Translations under genes and position numbers: made by a program
Part shown: one piece after another, positions 11,524 through 22,400 of the stretch
Numbering within the stretch: the stretch's first letter is position 1
How the letters are laid out: each line of letters starts with the position of its first letter
Origin: Branchiostoma floridae
Taxonomy: Eukaryota; Chordata; Leptocardii; Amphioxiformes; Branchiostomatidae
Assembly: GCF_000003815.2 (NCBI RefSeq)
Contig: NC_049994.1
Coordinates: 12,776,662-12,840,661 of the forward strand
Direction of reading: 5' to 3'
Length of the DNA stretch: 64,000 nt
Notes under the pieces: generated by a model
The model's input: the letters and a program-made list of their open reading frames with translations, nothing else
Told to the model about the DNA's origin: nothing
The model's database searches: none

Positions 11524-14500
11524 TATGTCATTATTGTTGTATTATGGTAGTATTTATGTTAAGTGCAACGTTTTTGCGTTATTGTTACATAGAGCGACGA
11601 TATCACGACATTAGGGACTGTCCTATCACGGAAGCAAATTTTGGAACGTTCGGCGTATGTATACTACGTTCAATGGACCGATACCGGACACCGTATTGAG
11701 TACGTAATCGGCGACAGCGGACATACACGACGGTTCGATGTGTTCCCTGCCGAGCTTGGTGAGTTGAAATTGCCTAACAGCTGTTTATAGAATAATTCTT
11801 CAATCTGGCACACTCTATTTGCCAGCGTGTTTTGCAACTTTTATCCGGGCGTGCAACAATGTGAAGTTATCCAGCTGGACCTTACCGGTTTGGGGTTTTC
11901 AGATCCCGTGCAGTTAATAGAAGTGTGCTGTTAATTCTAAATTGGCTTCTACTGTATAACACTTTTAATGAACAATATACAAATTTTGAGCTACTTTCTC
12001 CTCAGGCTGTCGCAGAGATGTCCAACCTGACATGTTGTTACCCTTTGATGCCGACGTCTGCTGCGTACCAGGTGATGCCGTATCAGGCTGTTTTCTTACA
12101 TTCAGAACATCTTGTGTAACTCAATTTATGTCATACCTGGGCCGTAATAACGTTCGATACAGGTGTTCCAGACCGGGTGATAAAAAGCTGTATCACACAG
12201 GCTACGAAGTTTTATCACACAGGCTTCTATCGAATAGTTCGAACATACTCTGCGCACGCCGAGCGCGGCGCGGTCGAAAATTCGAATACCTGAACATTGG
12301 TGTTGTAACAATCATTGTCCGAGGGCACCAAATTTTCTCCACTTCTGTCGCATTTTGCATCGAAACATGTGTTTTCTCAGGTTGGTATAACATAAATAGA
12401 ATACAACACAGTGTATTCCGCATCACCCTCGTCCGGGCCCTCCTACTGGATCGGATCGCCCTCCAACCCGCGGTCAGGCTGGTACTTCGGGTGATACGGA
12501 ATACACCGTGTTGTATTCTATATGTAAAACCGTAATAAGTTATGATTAAGAATCCAAATTATGCTAAATTGATGACTCCATAGCCTAGGTACCATCCGGG
12601 TATTTGTTCGCTCCTATGTTCGCTTCTGCATATAGCATGTGTATAGTGTATAGTCACTATAGTGTATAGTAAAAGTCGAGGCGAACTACTATCCATGTGG
12701 TACCCAGACTAGACTCCATATGCATTCGCTAAAGTTCATGATAGCGTATCATAGAATTAGCCTAGGTATAACCAGGTTCTTATCCATCAAATGTCATCAC
12801 TGTGATTTGTATTTCAGTTTGCTTTTCTCTTTGTTGATTGAAATGAAGTTTCTATGAGGTCTGATACTGATACTCATTGGTTAGCGTGATTCAACAAGAA
12901 ATAGCTAACTGAAAACAACACCAAAAATATTTCCAATTTATTTATCATGGCCATAACATATTTGTTTTTCTTCTTACATTTTCCAGGCCACGTCGACTGG
13001 AAGCCTCAGGTTAGTTTGATTTCTTCATTGCACATATGCCCTATTGCGTATTTGAAGGGGGCAAAATATGAAAAATCTTCAACAATAGACGGAATAATGA
13101 TGATGATGACGATGAATATGCCACAAAACAGTTACTCAGGCAACTGGATATGATTTTGGAAACGGCCTAGACGTTTCAGATACTAAAAGTATGTACTATC
13201 TTTCGGCAGTGTCACTGACGAAAGATAGCGGATACTATCTAAAACATCAGAACGTTTCAAAAATCATATCCAGTTGCTTGAGTAACTGTTTTGTGGCATG
13301 TCTTAGTACCTGGATGTCTAACCTTCAATAAAACTATAAACTAATGAAACAAAGTGTTTTTACCATACATTGATAAAACCATCAATGAGCACAAGCATGT
13401 AGCAAAAATCATCATAATGATCATTTGGCTGCTTTTGATGATTCATTTAACTGCAATTTTAGAACAAAAAGAGAGAAAACATTTTTCTGTACACTTTGCT
13501 CCAGCCTGAGCTCCATGGACTGCAGTGCTCACACAGAGCCTGGTGCAGGGTGTGCGGGCAAAGCATGACGGGAAACTCCTGTGGTTGTGACAAGAAATGC
13601 CGGTACGTTTGGTTTGCTGGTAAATGTACAACTAGAAAATACGTCTAACCTTTAGACTAGATTGACTATTACATTTTCCCACTAAGGAATTACATTACGT
13701 CTTTCTATCATTTCTTTACTGGCACTGTGGCACGAAAATGCGCATGCAATGCTTACCGTTTTAGTCCTGTCTATGATGTAATGGTATAGAGTCAAAGTCA
13801 AAGTTTATTGCATTTTGTTTGCCCCTTGCGCAAGCCAAGGTGAAAAAATGGTCTATCGATCTTTGTGAGTACTTTGTTTTTAGACAGTCAAAGGTTTCGC
13901 TTCTACTTTCATTGCTTCCTTCTCTGTGAAAAGCATAAAATCTTGTTATTTGTATCTGACTAGGGCTTAACAGATAGAGCTCAATTGCCAAATCACTTCA
14001 AACTAGGCAATTGCCCTAACTCTGTATATTACCTGAAGGATATTTGGGGACTGTTGCCATAACTACGAAGCCGCCTGTGGGGACGACGTAGAAGACGGCG
14101 AAGTTCTGCCGACAGTCATACAGCCAGACTCCTGCAAGGGGCGATGTAACAACGACAACATCGTCAGGTATGCAACATGTCGCTTATAAAAGTGCAATGC
14201 CTTTTGGTTACTAACTATACGCCTTCATATGGAGGTGACACATCCTTCTACCTTTACAATTAAGGCCTAGGTCACAATTCCCAACCCGGGGCCCGGCCGG
14301 GTAGCGTTCGGAAAAGAAAAATATTGATAAGAAAGGCAACACAACACACATAACGTAAAACATTAGTCAGGAGCATAATTTGTGTATATTCCTGCAAAGA
14401 CACTTTTTCGTTTCCGCAGACATCCCGGCCGGCCCCCGTTTTGGAAATGTGACCTAAGCCTAACCAGTTTTACGGGTGTTTCCAGTCTCTTTCGAGGGGA

Positions 14501-16889
14501 TGTGGATGGCCCTGAAAAGGGATTGGAGCTTTGCTGGTCTTCTTTGGTAGAAGCACAGCGTGGAATCCGGATGGGGAGAACGCCTGTGACTATGATACTC
14601 GTATGGAACATAACTTTATTTCATGCCTATAATTTCTCCCTTAAGGAGATATGTGAAATAGGAAGTACACCAGGTATGTAGACTAGACAACTTACAGACT
14701 TCTTTTCTACACTTAAAGTAGCAAAAGCAAGTATAGATATAAGATTGACGTTTGTTTCTTGACTTTATCTAGTGCTGTGACGTGCAGCTGCACGAGTTCC
14801 TGCCACACGACGAAAACTTGCTGTGACGATTTTCAAGATGTCTGCCAAGGTGAAAAGGACGACTGGAATGGGACCAATGTCGTCAACGCTACTTCAGCAG
14901 AACACAGCGAGGTAAGCAGACTTCTCGTCGTCCTTCGGCTGATTTCTATGTATTGATGTTGTCTGTATGTTACACTTCCAGATGACTGCATTTTTGAACA
15001 TATGATTACCGTTCATTCGAGAATAGTGCCAGCAAGTTGGTACGTCATTGATCATGAATCAAGAAACTCTTTTTACACGCCCATTGCTTTATTCACATTG
15101 CATACACAAAGGAGGTTACAGACGGTCACCGAAATGTTGTGTGAAATGACGACATGCAGACATTATACTATTACCGTACACTATTGACAATTTGGGTATT
15201 CTTCGACAGCCCCTGCAGTGTGTGGCTCCGTGGGGCTTCCGTGCTCACTTCTGGATGGTAGCGAGCTGCCCGCCGGGCTACACCGACGACGTCGTCCGAG
15301 GGATGTGCGAGACTTCGTACGAGAACGGCGACATGTTTCTCCACGCCCCTGTCACGGACAACACCACCAGCACCCACTACAGAAACGTGTTCTGCGCCTT
15401 GTGCAATAACGCTAGGTTCATGATAGGGTGGAAGATGGTTGCAAAATGTGGCAGAGGCGTGCGATCACTGAAAGAAATACTACAAAGGGAGAATGGTTGC
15501 AGTCAGTATTTCCGACCCGCTGGTTATTCTCCTGCGCGAGTTTGCTTCCCTCCCCCTAGAACACCCCCTAGTCCGAACCCACGCTGCGACGTCCAAAAGT
15601 GTAGAAATATCACGGCTCTTTTCTTCGCACGCGGTTTACCCTTTAGAAACTCCGCTTGCGCGAATTGTTACGCAGATGAAATGTCTCTTCGGGAAGCGTC
15701 GTGTTCCGACGATGACTTTACATGGGCTGGCTTCTTCTCGACCATAACTGTCCTTTTCGACTACTCGGCCATTTCCAAAAGCAAGATGTCGTCCAAAGAA
15801 CTCCAGCTGACCGACCACACTGAGTCATGCCCGGTTGGATACATATATGATCCGTTTGGTGACATTTGCCGCCAAATTTCGTCTGCTGCCCCGCCTAGAA
15901 TGGGCAAAGTCGCTAATGGTGTCCAAGAGACGAGAGCTTCTTTGGAAGATTCTGCACGACCTCTACTGTCTGCTTCCTTGGGTAATCCTGAAAATGTACG
16001 CAGTGCCAATGATCCCCTTGGTGGTAGTGCCCAAACCTCACGTCCTACGGTAGATGACACACCCGCTCCAAATACACGTCTCCCAAAGCTAAGCGCTACA
16101 TTTCTGGTCATCAACACTGTCTCTGGTGCTTCTGCATCAATTTCCATCCTATCCTTCCTCTTCAGCCTACGACGCCACCCCCGTCCTGACACCGTCATGA
16201 AGATCTGCCTCCTGACATGCCTTCTTCTGGCACAGATCAGCCAGCTGCTGGGTCAGGTCGTTCCTTCAGCAGCCTGCTGCACGGCCATGTTGGTGTGCAC
16301 CCTCTGCTTCTGTCTGGCCGCTAGTCTGTCTCTCACTGCCACGATCCAACACCTGTCTGTCCTCCAGCGAGGCGGGACCTGTAAAGCAACTGGCCATCTC
16401 TTAGTCATTGTGCTTATTCCGCTAGCAGTTTCGGGAGGTTACGTCGCTTTGGATGATAACATCCGCATAGGGGTGCCTCAGACTTTCCATGTTTTATCTC
16501 ACTGTTGGATTCGAGACCCTACCAAGATGGCAATCTTCGTAGTCGTGCCCATACTGATCTCCACTGTAGTCGACCTGTACTACCTGCTGCGCGTTGCCAT
16601 TAGGTGCGCTGCCGCGGATTGCGTGCAGTACTCCTTTCTGGCACAGGCGGCGCTGCTTTTTGTCCCGTACACCGGTGTCATGACAACTGGGATTCTCACG
16701 GCATTCGTTGGTGTAGAGTTGGACACGGTTTTCCTGTACATGGTGACCTCTCTAGGTGGGGTTGACGGGGTCCTGTTCTTGGTATTTTCCATTGTTGGCG
16801 ATGAGAACGACAACACTTCGAACGGCAACGCTCCAACTTTGCCTATTCAAGCTGTAACTTCGAGTTCACTCAACTCTTCTACCAAATAA
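5900..16889 (+). CDS. Adhesion-class GPCR with discoidin-like and somatomedin B domains (whole gene)
   Basis: Hand-spliced exons: 5900-5912, 6063-7526, 8889-9353, 10147-10623, 11173-11258, 11593-11758, 12006-12071, 12987-13009 (weak), about 13505-13603, 14039-14167, 14773-14911 and 15210-16889, giving about 1,600 residues. The start is the first ATG after an in-frame TAA near 5817. Order: basic N-terminus, hydrophobic segment (about residues 15-36), Ser/Thr/Lys-rich stalk of about 450 residues, two F5/8-C (discoidin)-like domains, Cys-rich linker, two somatomedin B modules, Cys-rich juxtamembrane region and a 7TM domain of adhesion/secretin type. It is expected to be a plasma-membrane receptor binding an extracellular or matrix ligand; no ligand can be named. 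No GPS cleavage motif was seen. One junction (13009 to 13505) does not keep phase, so that part of the model is unresolved. Confidence 0.75.
7850..8720. repeat. Intronic interspersed repeat plus AT-rich TTTGCATAATTAAT hairpin units
   Basis: ACCTTCGTCAAGAAGGTTAT, then TAGCGTTTGTTTGTATG and a (GTAT)n run, then GTAGGTCTTGGTGAGACCTAG. From about 8275 the motif TTTGCATAATTAAT or its complement recurs at least four times, often as close inverted pairs such as TTAATTATGCAAAT followed by ATTTGCATAATTAAT. No coding content. The element type is not certain. Confidence 0.55.
8889..9353 (+). CDS. Receptor gene, exon 3: first discoidin (F5/8 type C)-like domain
   Basis: Acceptor TTCTTTAG and donor AAAG/GTAAGC enclose 465 bases, phase 1 to phase 1. 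Discoidin hallmarks are in order: W near the start (EKWRDRAWKALDGNPSAVWL), VVDFG as the sheet that usually reads VDLG, LLQIRITYKEN, GFSGIGRSWKL near the end and VQKVDFFGSKG at the close. The domain is about 155 residues, a usual length for the family. The usual pair of Cys bridging the ends is not obvious. Confidence 0.75.
10147..10623 (+). CDS. Receptor gene, exon 4: second discoidin-like domain
   Basis: 477 bases, phase 1 to phase 1. The layout parallels exon 3: FFVLDYRASHTMTKLRILND stands where VVDFG...LLQIRI stands in exon 3, WTHVLTV matches WTHVLST, and GGFSASGRYWKVTI matches GFSGIGRSWKLVF. It ends LFHLYGIKG, like VDFFGSKG. The two exons are clearly ancient duplicates. Aromatic residues replace parts of the usual core, so ligand binding may differ. 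Confidence 0.75.
11173..13009 (+). CDS. Receptor gene, exons 5-8: Cys-containing linker of unknown fold
   Basis: Small exons 11173-11258 (phase 1 to 0), 11593-11758 (0 to 1), 12006-12071 (1 to 1) and 12987-13009 (1 to 0) read DSPYLCRDMDLFSFDPVV, then SAYVYYVQWTDTGHRIEYVI, then CRRDVQPDMLLPFDADVCCV, then GHVDWKPQ. The first and third share a pattern C-R-D-x(4-6)-F-D, hinting at one Cys-bridged module split by introns. No family recognised. The 23-base last exon is doubtful. Confidence 0.5.
11345..11523. repeat. Simple repeats (TGAA/TGGA)n and (ATT)n
   Basis: GAATGAATGAATAAATG-type tetranucleotides run from 11363 to 11415 and an ATT trinucleotide array from 11461 to 11523, interrupted by CATCATCATC. 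Confidence 0.9.
12380..12531. mobile_element. Foldback MITE in a receptor-gene intron
   Basis: ATAGAATACAACACAGTGT on the left is matched by ACACCGTGTTGTATTCTAT on the right, and the arms extend inward to GCATCACC / GGTGATAC. Total about 150 bases, no coding capacity. Confidence 0.75.
13118..13299. mobile_element. Foldback MITE with ATGCCACAAAACAG termini
   Basis: The left arm ATGCCACAAAACAGTTACTC continues to GGATATGATTTTGGAAACG, and the right arm is its near-perfect reverse complement ending CTGTTTTGTGGCAT. The loop holds a second short palindrome around TATCTTTCGGCAG. A decayed relative seems to lie near 47068-47170. Confidence 0.8.
13505..14911 (+). CDS. Receptor gene, exons 9-11: two somatomedin B domains
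   Basis: Exons about 13505-13603, 14039-14167 and 14773-14911. SMB1 reads GCAGKSMTGNSCGCDKKC and, after a phase-2 intron, RIFGDCCHNYEAAC. SMB2 reads SCKGRCNNDNIV and, after another phase-2 intron, SAVTCSCTSSCHTTKTCCDD then FQDVC. Both keep the SMB order C, C, CxC, C, CC, C; SMB2 has the standard SCKGRC start and SMB1 the standard GDCC. An Asn/Thr-rich linker (GTNVVNATSAEHSE) follows. SMB domains are protein-binding knottins, as in vitronectin and ENPP proteins. Each domain is split by an intron at the same place between C2 and C6, so the pair arose by duplication. The 5' limit of the first exon is not resolved. Confidence 0.75.
13795..14020. repeat. Intronic repeat resembling a LINE/SINE 3' end
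   Basis: AAAGTTTATTGCATTTTGTT followed by TGCCCCTTGCGCAAGCC resembles the 3'-tail style of the repeat at 2607 and 35405, without clear alignment to it. No open frame. Confidence 0.3.
14264..14460. mobile_element. Foldback MITE with GGCCTAGGTCACA termini
   Basis: The left arm GGCCTAGGTCACAATTCCCA runs into CCGGGGCCCGGCCGGG. The right arm is the imperfect complement, ending GGAAATGTGACCTAAGCC. A fragment of the same arm (CCCAGTTTGGAAATGTGACC) is at 11069-11090. It sits in the intron between the two exons of SMB2. Confidence 0.7.
15210..16889 (+). CDS. Receptor gene, last exon: Cys-rich juxtamembrane region and 7TM domain
   Basis: Acceptor TTCTTCGACAG, phase 0, stop TAA at 16887-16889; 559 residues. 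The first 290 residues are Cys-rich with two CP-x-GY-type motifs (SCPPGYTDD, SCPVGYIYDPFGDIC). The second sits ahead of a Ser/Pro-rich spacer, as in methuselah-like and adhesion receptors. Seven hydrophobic segments lie at about 16090-16164, 16195-16260, 16268-16345, 16390-16450, 16525-16600, 16630-16705 and 16720-16795. Class B/adhesion marks: KICLLTCLLLAQ in TM2, ACCTAMLVCTLCFCLAA in TM3, HCWIRD in the second outer loop paired with the TM3 Cys, and VVPILISTVVDLYYLL in TM5. The cytoplasmic tail is only about 30 residues. All seven helices lie in one exon. I saw no GPS (HL-S/T) site. Confidence 0.85.
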   Translation, partial: PLQCVAPWGFRAHFWMVASCPPGYTDDVVRGMCETSYENGDMFLHAPVTDNTTSTHYRNVFCALCNNARFMIGWKMVAKCGRGVRSLKEILQRENGCSQYFRPAGYSPARVCFPPPRTPPSPNPRCDVQKCRNITALFFARGLPFRNSACANCYADEMSLREASCSDDDFTWAGFFSTITVLFDYSAISKSKMSSKELQLTDHTESCPVGYIYDPFGDICRQISSAAPPRMGKVANGVQETRASLEDSARPLLSASLGNPENVRSANDPLGGSAQTSRPTVDDTPAPNTRLPKLSATFLVINTVSGASASISILSFLFSLRRHPRPDTVMKICLLTCLLLAQISQLLGQVVPSAACCTAMLVCTLCFCLAASLSLTATIQHLSVLQRGGTCKATGHLLVIVLIPLAVSGGYVALDDNIRIGVPQTFHVLSHCWIRDPTKMAIFVVVPILISTVVDLYYLLRVAIRCAAADCVQYSFLAQAALLFVPYTGVMTTGILTAFVGVELDTVFLYMVTSLGGVDGVLFLVFSIVGDENDNTSNGNAPTLPIQAVTSSSLNSSTK

Positions 16890-19463
16890 GTCGGCAACAA
16901 ATTCCTTCTGTATACTCAGATAGGGATCGAAGTCCCTTTTCCGCATACCTACTCGGATACGGGTAACACTGGTACAGCTAACATGTTACACACATACTTG
17001 CAGGTAGACATGAAAAATACCTGCACAACTGAAATTTTACCTACACAAACTAGCATAAGCAGGTAATGTATTGAGCCCTAAAAGTGTTCAATTTTCGATG
17101 TATTAAAAGTTTATCATATATACAAATGTTGATATCCAGAGCGCAATACCCTACCGCAACATTAGATGTTCTAACGTGGCATTCTTGGATTTCAGACCAT
17201 TTCGCCTATTTCCTCACTTGATAGTATGATCTGTAGTTGCAATTTCTTCATGTTGTTGTCTGCTATCTCGTAGTAGAGTGATATGTTACCAGGCTAATGA
17301 AAAAATGTAAGGGACCATCGAAAGTGATATTTTTTTGGTACTTGAATACCGGATTGAAATTAACCATCCAATCTCACTAGTGCCAACCTAACTTTTAAGA
17401 ATCAACTTAGATCAGTAAAATGAAGTGGAATGAATCAATATACTATTCATGATATACTGTTTGTTAATACAGTGTATACTGTCTGTGCATAGTAATATGT
17501 TAGAGTGCCACCATATTAGAAGCAAGATTACTTTAATTACTTTAACGGCACGATATTCATAATTATTTATAATGGAAGTTCATCTCTGTTGGCAGTAGTC
17601 ATAGTACATGCAAAACTTTCCTACAACACGAAGGTGTACATGGATCCAACATTTCACAATCACCGTCGCTTTCTTCGGTAAAAATAATGACCAATCGCTC
17701 CAGAACGAGAGTTACAGACACATGATCTTGTCAACACGTGATCTTACAGATACGTGACGCCAGCAATTGGTCAAACATACTTGGAAGTTCAAGCATAACG
17801 CCCCAATTGGCTGGCACAATATTTATCTGACTATGTAACTTTCAGCTTTGTGGATTTTCTATATTTTCCTGATCGTAATTGGTATACTAGTACTGCAATG
17901 GTGTGTAATATTCATATGAAAGTCCATGCATCATTGAATATGTAGCTGGATAATGTATGTCAATTATGGGAATAGATATATCTTTGATGGTTTTGAAAAT
18001 ATAATCAATCCTTAGATTCTTTAAAATTCATGTTTTTCGGTTTTCGACGTTAAGTAGTATTTAGACATCAGTTTGAAAAGCATGTTGAACACCGTATATT
18101 TACCTTGCACAAAAATAAACATATCTAATAATATTTTTGTATGCCTATGTGATGTTATATACGCACTCCATACATGTACCTGTCTATGACATACACACCT
18201 GTGTTTTTTGTCACTAGGATGTGATGTATTTTGTAAATTGTAGGGCATTTGTCTTTCTCAATCAATTATTTCTATTCAAACGTCGCTGAAAACAAGAACT
18301 ACCATTTTAACCTCCTTCGCGGGCTACAATTAATGACCAGAATTGCATTTTTTTATCTCCCGCTTGTGTTATGTTTCTTCATAAGTGAATGCGCAACAAT
18401 TACTCTTATCTAATATTGTGTATTTTATCGCAAGACCTGTCGTACCACGTGGTAGCTTCTGCCTGTCCAGCGCCGGCTTGGCTACCGCGTGTGCTCTTCT
18501 TGATTTATGTGATGAGCGATATATCACAGATCTCCTGGCACCCGCGGTCACGGGTTCAAATCCCGAGCCTCGGGCCGACACATTTCCACACCACCTTTTT
18601 TTCGAGATTTAGTTTATCCAGATCCACAATCAGCCGCATAAGAGACTATTCTAACTGTGGTCTATTCATATTTACACAGTACATTCATATTTTCACAATA
18701 CAATTAAAAACTGTTTACAAATTGACAATAGAGAGCAAAAATTACATTGTTTCTTTGAAGGCGATACCTTGCTTTCACATACAGCAATACAAACCACAAT
18801 CTGATTGAGGAAGACATCGGGATAAATGTATCCCATTGTATCAAACAAACATGCCGACTCACATTGTACACAACAAACAATGTGGTATGATTTCGCAACA
18901 ATAGGTCGGCTGTTCAGCTGTTATGCCTTTTGGTCTATTTATGTCGACATTGACGCAATAAACCGCTCAGTAAGGGAGCGCGGCATACCATCCTCACCAC
19001 GACCGCGCAATTTATCATGGGTTATTGATTAACGCCCTTAATTGTTCGATCATCATTACGGTCTGCCACGCCCAGATTAACGACCAGGCAGTGGCTGTCA
19101 ATCACCATCAAGAAATAAACCGTTCAGAAAACTGACAACAAAGGACGAAAACTTCACAAAATGTTCGCGTTTCTGTGTCCCTAGAAACAAGGGCGTTATA
19201 TCATCAACGGTCGGAATAAACGATTTAGTTGCATGACCTGTGCGTGTTTGTTTTGTTGACATTTATTGTAAGGCTGTCCTCCCCCACCAGCTGATTCTGT
19301 AGTGGACCGGGCCGGAGTAGATTTGCATAGCGGGCTGGAGTTGGAGTATTGTGTGATCGCGCTGAGGTTAGGGTGTGGCAGGTTCATACGCAGGTCTGAA
19401 GCTTATAGGATACACACAGGGTTTCGTCATATACAAACTGCTGGCGGTTTGGAACAAGACATC
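16890..19463. other. 3' flank of the receptor gene and intergenic region
   Basis: AT-rich, with no supported coding exon. 16995-17077 is a decayed copy of the CAGGGCT foldback family (see 21431-21745): it has AAAAATACCTGCACAACTG and ends TATTGAGCCCT. 18430-18603 holds a tRNA-derived SINE-like sequence. An octamer ATTTGCAT lies at about 19322, 140 bases before the next start codon. The poly(A) site of the receptor gene is not clear; ATTAAA at about 17102 is one candidate. Confidence 0.5.
18430..18603 (+). mobile_element. Possible tRNA-derived SINE
   Basis: CACGGGTTCAAATCCCGAGC at about 18548 is a good RNA polymerase III B box. TACCACGTGGTAGCTTCTG about 100 bases upstream is an A-box-like start, and a T-run (CCTTTTTTTCG) follows as a possible terminator. 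It does not fold into a complete tRNA. A second isolated B box (GGGTTCAAATCCC) is at 20404-20416. Confidence 0.45.
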
Positions 19464-22400
19464 ATGGAGAAACTTGCAGCTTTTATTTTCGTCCTGGTGT
19501 GCTGCACGTATGTTGAGGGACAGACAACGCCGAATACAACAATAGCAACAACCAACGTTACGAATACGACTGCTAGTGCTACTGCTGCAACAACTAACGG
19601 TACGGTATACTCATAATCCTTAAAGTTTTCTCCGTTATTGACTTAACGTGGCTTGGGCAACCTGCTGGAAGAAGTGTGGTCTTAGCTACGCCAGCTTGGC
19701 GACTGTGTCTAACTTGATCCGCCAGAGTTTGGACAAAGATTTGAGTCGGAGTGAGGGAGGGTGGGGGGTCTGGCACGCAGGCGGTCGGCGTGGCGTGGTA
19801 GCGGGCCCGACAGAAGCTCTGGGCGGCCACGGGGGCATATGGCTGACCCCGCTAACACAGCCTGGCCCTGCAACACGGTGCTGATAGACAAGGAGGCTTG
19901 GGTTAGATCACGGATCTGCCATTGTTATGGGAGCAACAATATGGCATGACGAAGCGGAGTTCACCCGGAGAAAGTTTTGGTGGGCGAAGGTAACTTTACC
20001 TGTGCGTGCGTGACACCTGGCCAGGGCGCACCCGGAAGTAGAAATATTCATATTTTGGAAGCAGTCGTGATGTATTGACATTTTTTTTTGCCACATTGCT
20101 CTCAAGATGATCCATGCATTTTTTAAACAAAAAAAGTTGACAAAGTTGAATCTTTGAGATGATGAGAGGAACTTTCAGTCTCGAAAAATTTCATAACCTA
20201 AAATACTTTCAGTCTCGTAAAATTTCATAACCTAACATTAGTTGCAGACTCATGTAATTTCTTGTCTCATCGTCAATGAAGTCAAAGACATTCAGCACTT
20301 TAAGGATGAAGTTTACTTCACAACCACATCATCATCATGCATAAAAATTGACATTTTGAAATTCTAAAATAGTTCAGGTCGCATCTCTGGATCACACGGT
20401 CATGGGTTCAAATCCCAGCCGACACTAGTTCTTTGTCCTGATTTGATTACTAAGCTAAAGTTGCTGTCCTTGGGGGTGGGTGGGGTTCTAAACTGTCTCA
20501 GTCGCATGTTTAAAGAGTCACACCTTGAACATGTAAAAAAAAATTCTTTGCGCAATTTGAAAAGAGTAATAGCAGTATGCCCAGCACTCCTGTCAGACAC
20601 GATTGCGGGGCTTGAGGGAGCCAAAGATGTGAGAAATGTAAGGGGAGGGAGGAGGAGGGAGTCCAGGACATGCTCACTCTGGTAATATTCCCCACTGCCA
20701 CGGGTTTGAGTAGCCTATTTTGACAGAAATCATTGAAAAAACAAATATTAGCATGTTTTTATACAACTTAGGGACTTCCTTTGAATGATCTGTTCTGACA
20801 GGAATATATTGGAAGCAGTTGCAGCATCCTCCACAAAAAAGGGGGCTTCTGTGTCAAATAAAAAAGGTCAAAATGATCTGGTGAAAGCACTGGGTATTCC
20901 CTTGTTTGTGATATAGCAAGTACCTTCCATATACAGCTTATACATAGCAGTGCTGTCTCACGTAGCATTTTATCAGATATGGTAGTAACGTTTAACATAC
21001 ATGTATATAGTTATTGTTTAAAGGGTACAGCAACTTTCACCTGTTTGTTTGTACCCTTAATTGGGGAAAGGTCTGTCTTAACGTGCAAAATTAAGTTAAG
21101 CCATATGCATATATGTAAAGATAAAAGAAACAAAAAGTGTTTTAAAAGTTTTAAGAATCTAGACCATCAAAACAATCTTTCATTTTTATGTGAGTAATTA
21201 ACAAAATAAAAAAATCAACATCATTATTGCCCAAGAAGATGCGAATGATAGGTGCAGTTACATGTACATAGGTAGCTGGTCGATAGGACTATTTTTTCTG
21301 TAAAAAATCTTTGAAAAGAACTGAAAGTAAAACTGAAATGTACAAGAAGTTAATAAAAGGGAAATGATCGATGAACAAAGAAAATCTTTGAGCTATAAGC
21401 ATGTTTTGATTCTGTGGTAAAATTCTATAGCAGGGCTTGAAATACCACCTGCATATGCAGGTTAGTGCAGGTAAAATTGGAGCTGTGCAAGTATTTCTGG
21501 TGTCTACCTGAACCTAATCTGCACTGGTCCATATACTGGGTTTTATACATTAAATATTATATCAGGAGCATATGGATCGTTATCACTAGTAGCTGCATTG
21601 ACTGTAACCACCTGTAAAGTATGAAAGAATAAATAGCAATGGTTTCTGAACATGATCCGTACTTCCTAAAGTCAGAGTGGTGCAGGTAATTTTCAGTGTT
21701 ATTTGCACCAGTGCAGGTATGCGGAAAAAAGTATTTCGAGCCCTGTAAAGGCTGTATAGTATAACGAAACAGGTGCAAAAGTCTGCTGCTGGTGATAAAA
21801 ATAGATCACTCAAGGGTGCCAATAGTCATGGGATACGTGAGTATGGTGTGATAAAACAATAAGATTAATACACATAAAGTGTCTAGATTTACTAAGAAAA
21901 CCCAATGTTATTTCCTGAAAAGGGAAAAGTCTTATGCCCATTGTGCATTTTTCATTCTGTCTTGAATTCTATTCAGATGCATGATTAATTTCTGATTAAT
22001 TGACAGGGAAGTTGTTATTGATATTTCCTTGTCAAGAGTTCTGCTTATGCCAGCAATTCTCAATTTTGATATCTTCTCGTAGCTATGTTGCTGTTCAAAA
22101 TCAGAACAAAATTTCTAATGCCTTTTTCGGATGTGGCGGCATTGGTTCTAAATTGCAAAATGAACTTAACATTGTCCTTGCTGTGTACCTTAGTGCACTG
22201 AAGGTTAATAAAGATTCCTTTTGTCGCTCAATTTCTTTACACACAAGAAAGTGCCATCCCCTCCAAAATACCCCAGCCCAAAGACAACCCTAAGCCAGGT
22301 TACCTGTGCACTGATTGAAGTGACAGGTGACGTAAACAGGTGAGGGCGGGCGACAGGTACATTTGTGCTGAGGTGTGCCACCATTGTGGTGTACTGAGGT

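Noticed and set aside
14480-14671. Possible extra exon between the two halves of SMB2
   Set aside because: Entered in phase 2 it leaves in phase 1 and would break SMB2; joining 14167 directly to 14773 gives all eight Cys. It also starts just after a MITE.
20404-20416. B-box-like GGGTTCAAATCCC as a tRNA gene
   Set aside because: No A box or acceptor stem pairs with it; at most a SINE remnant.
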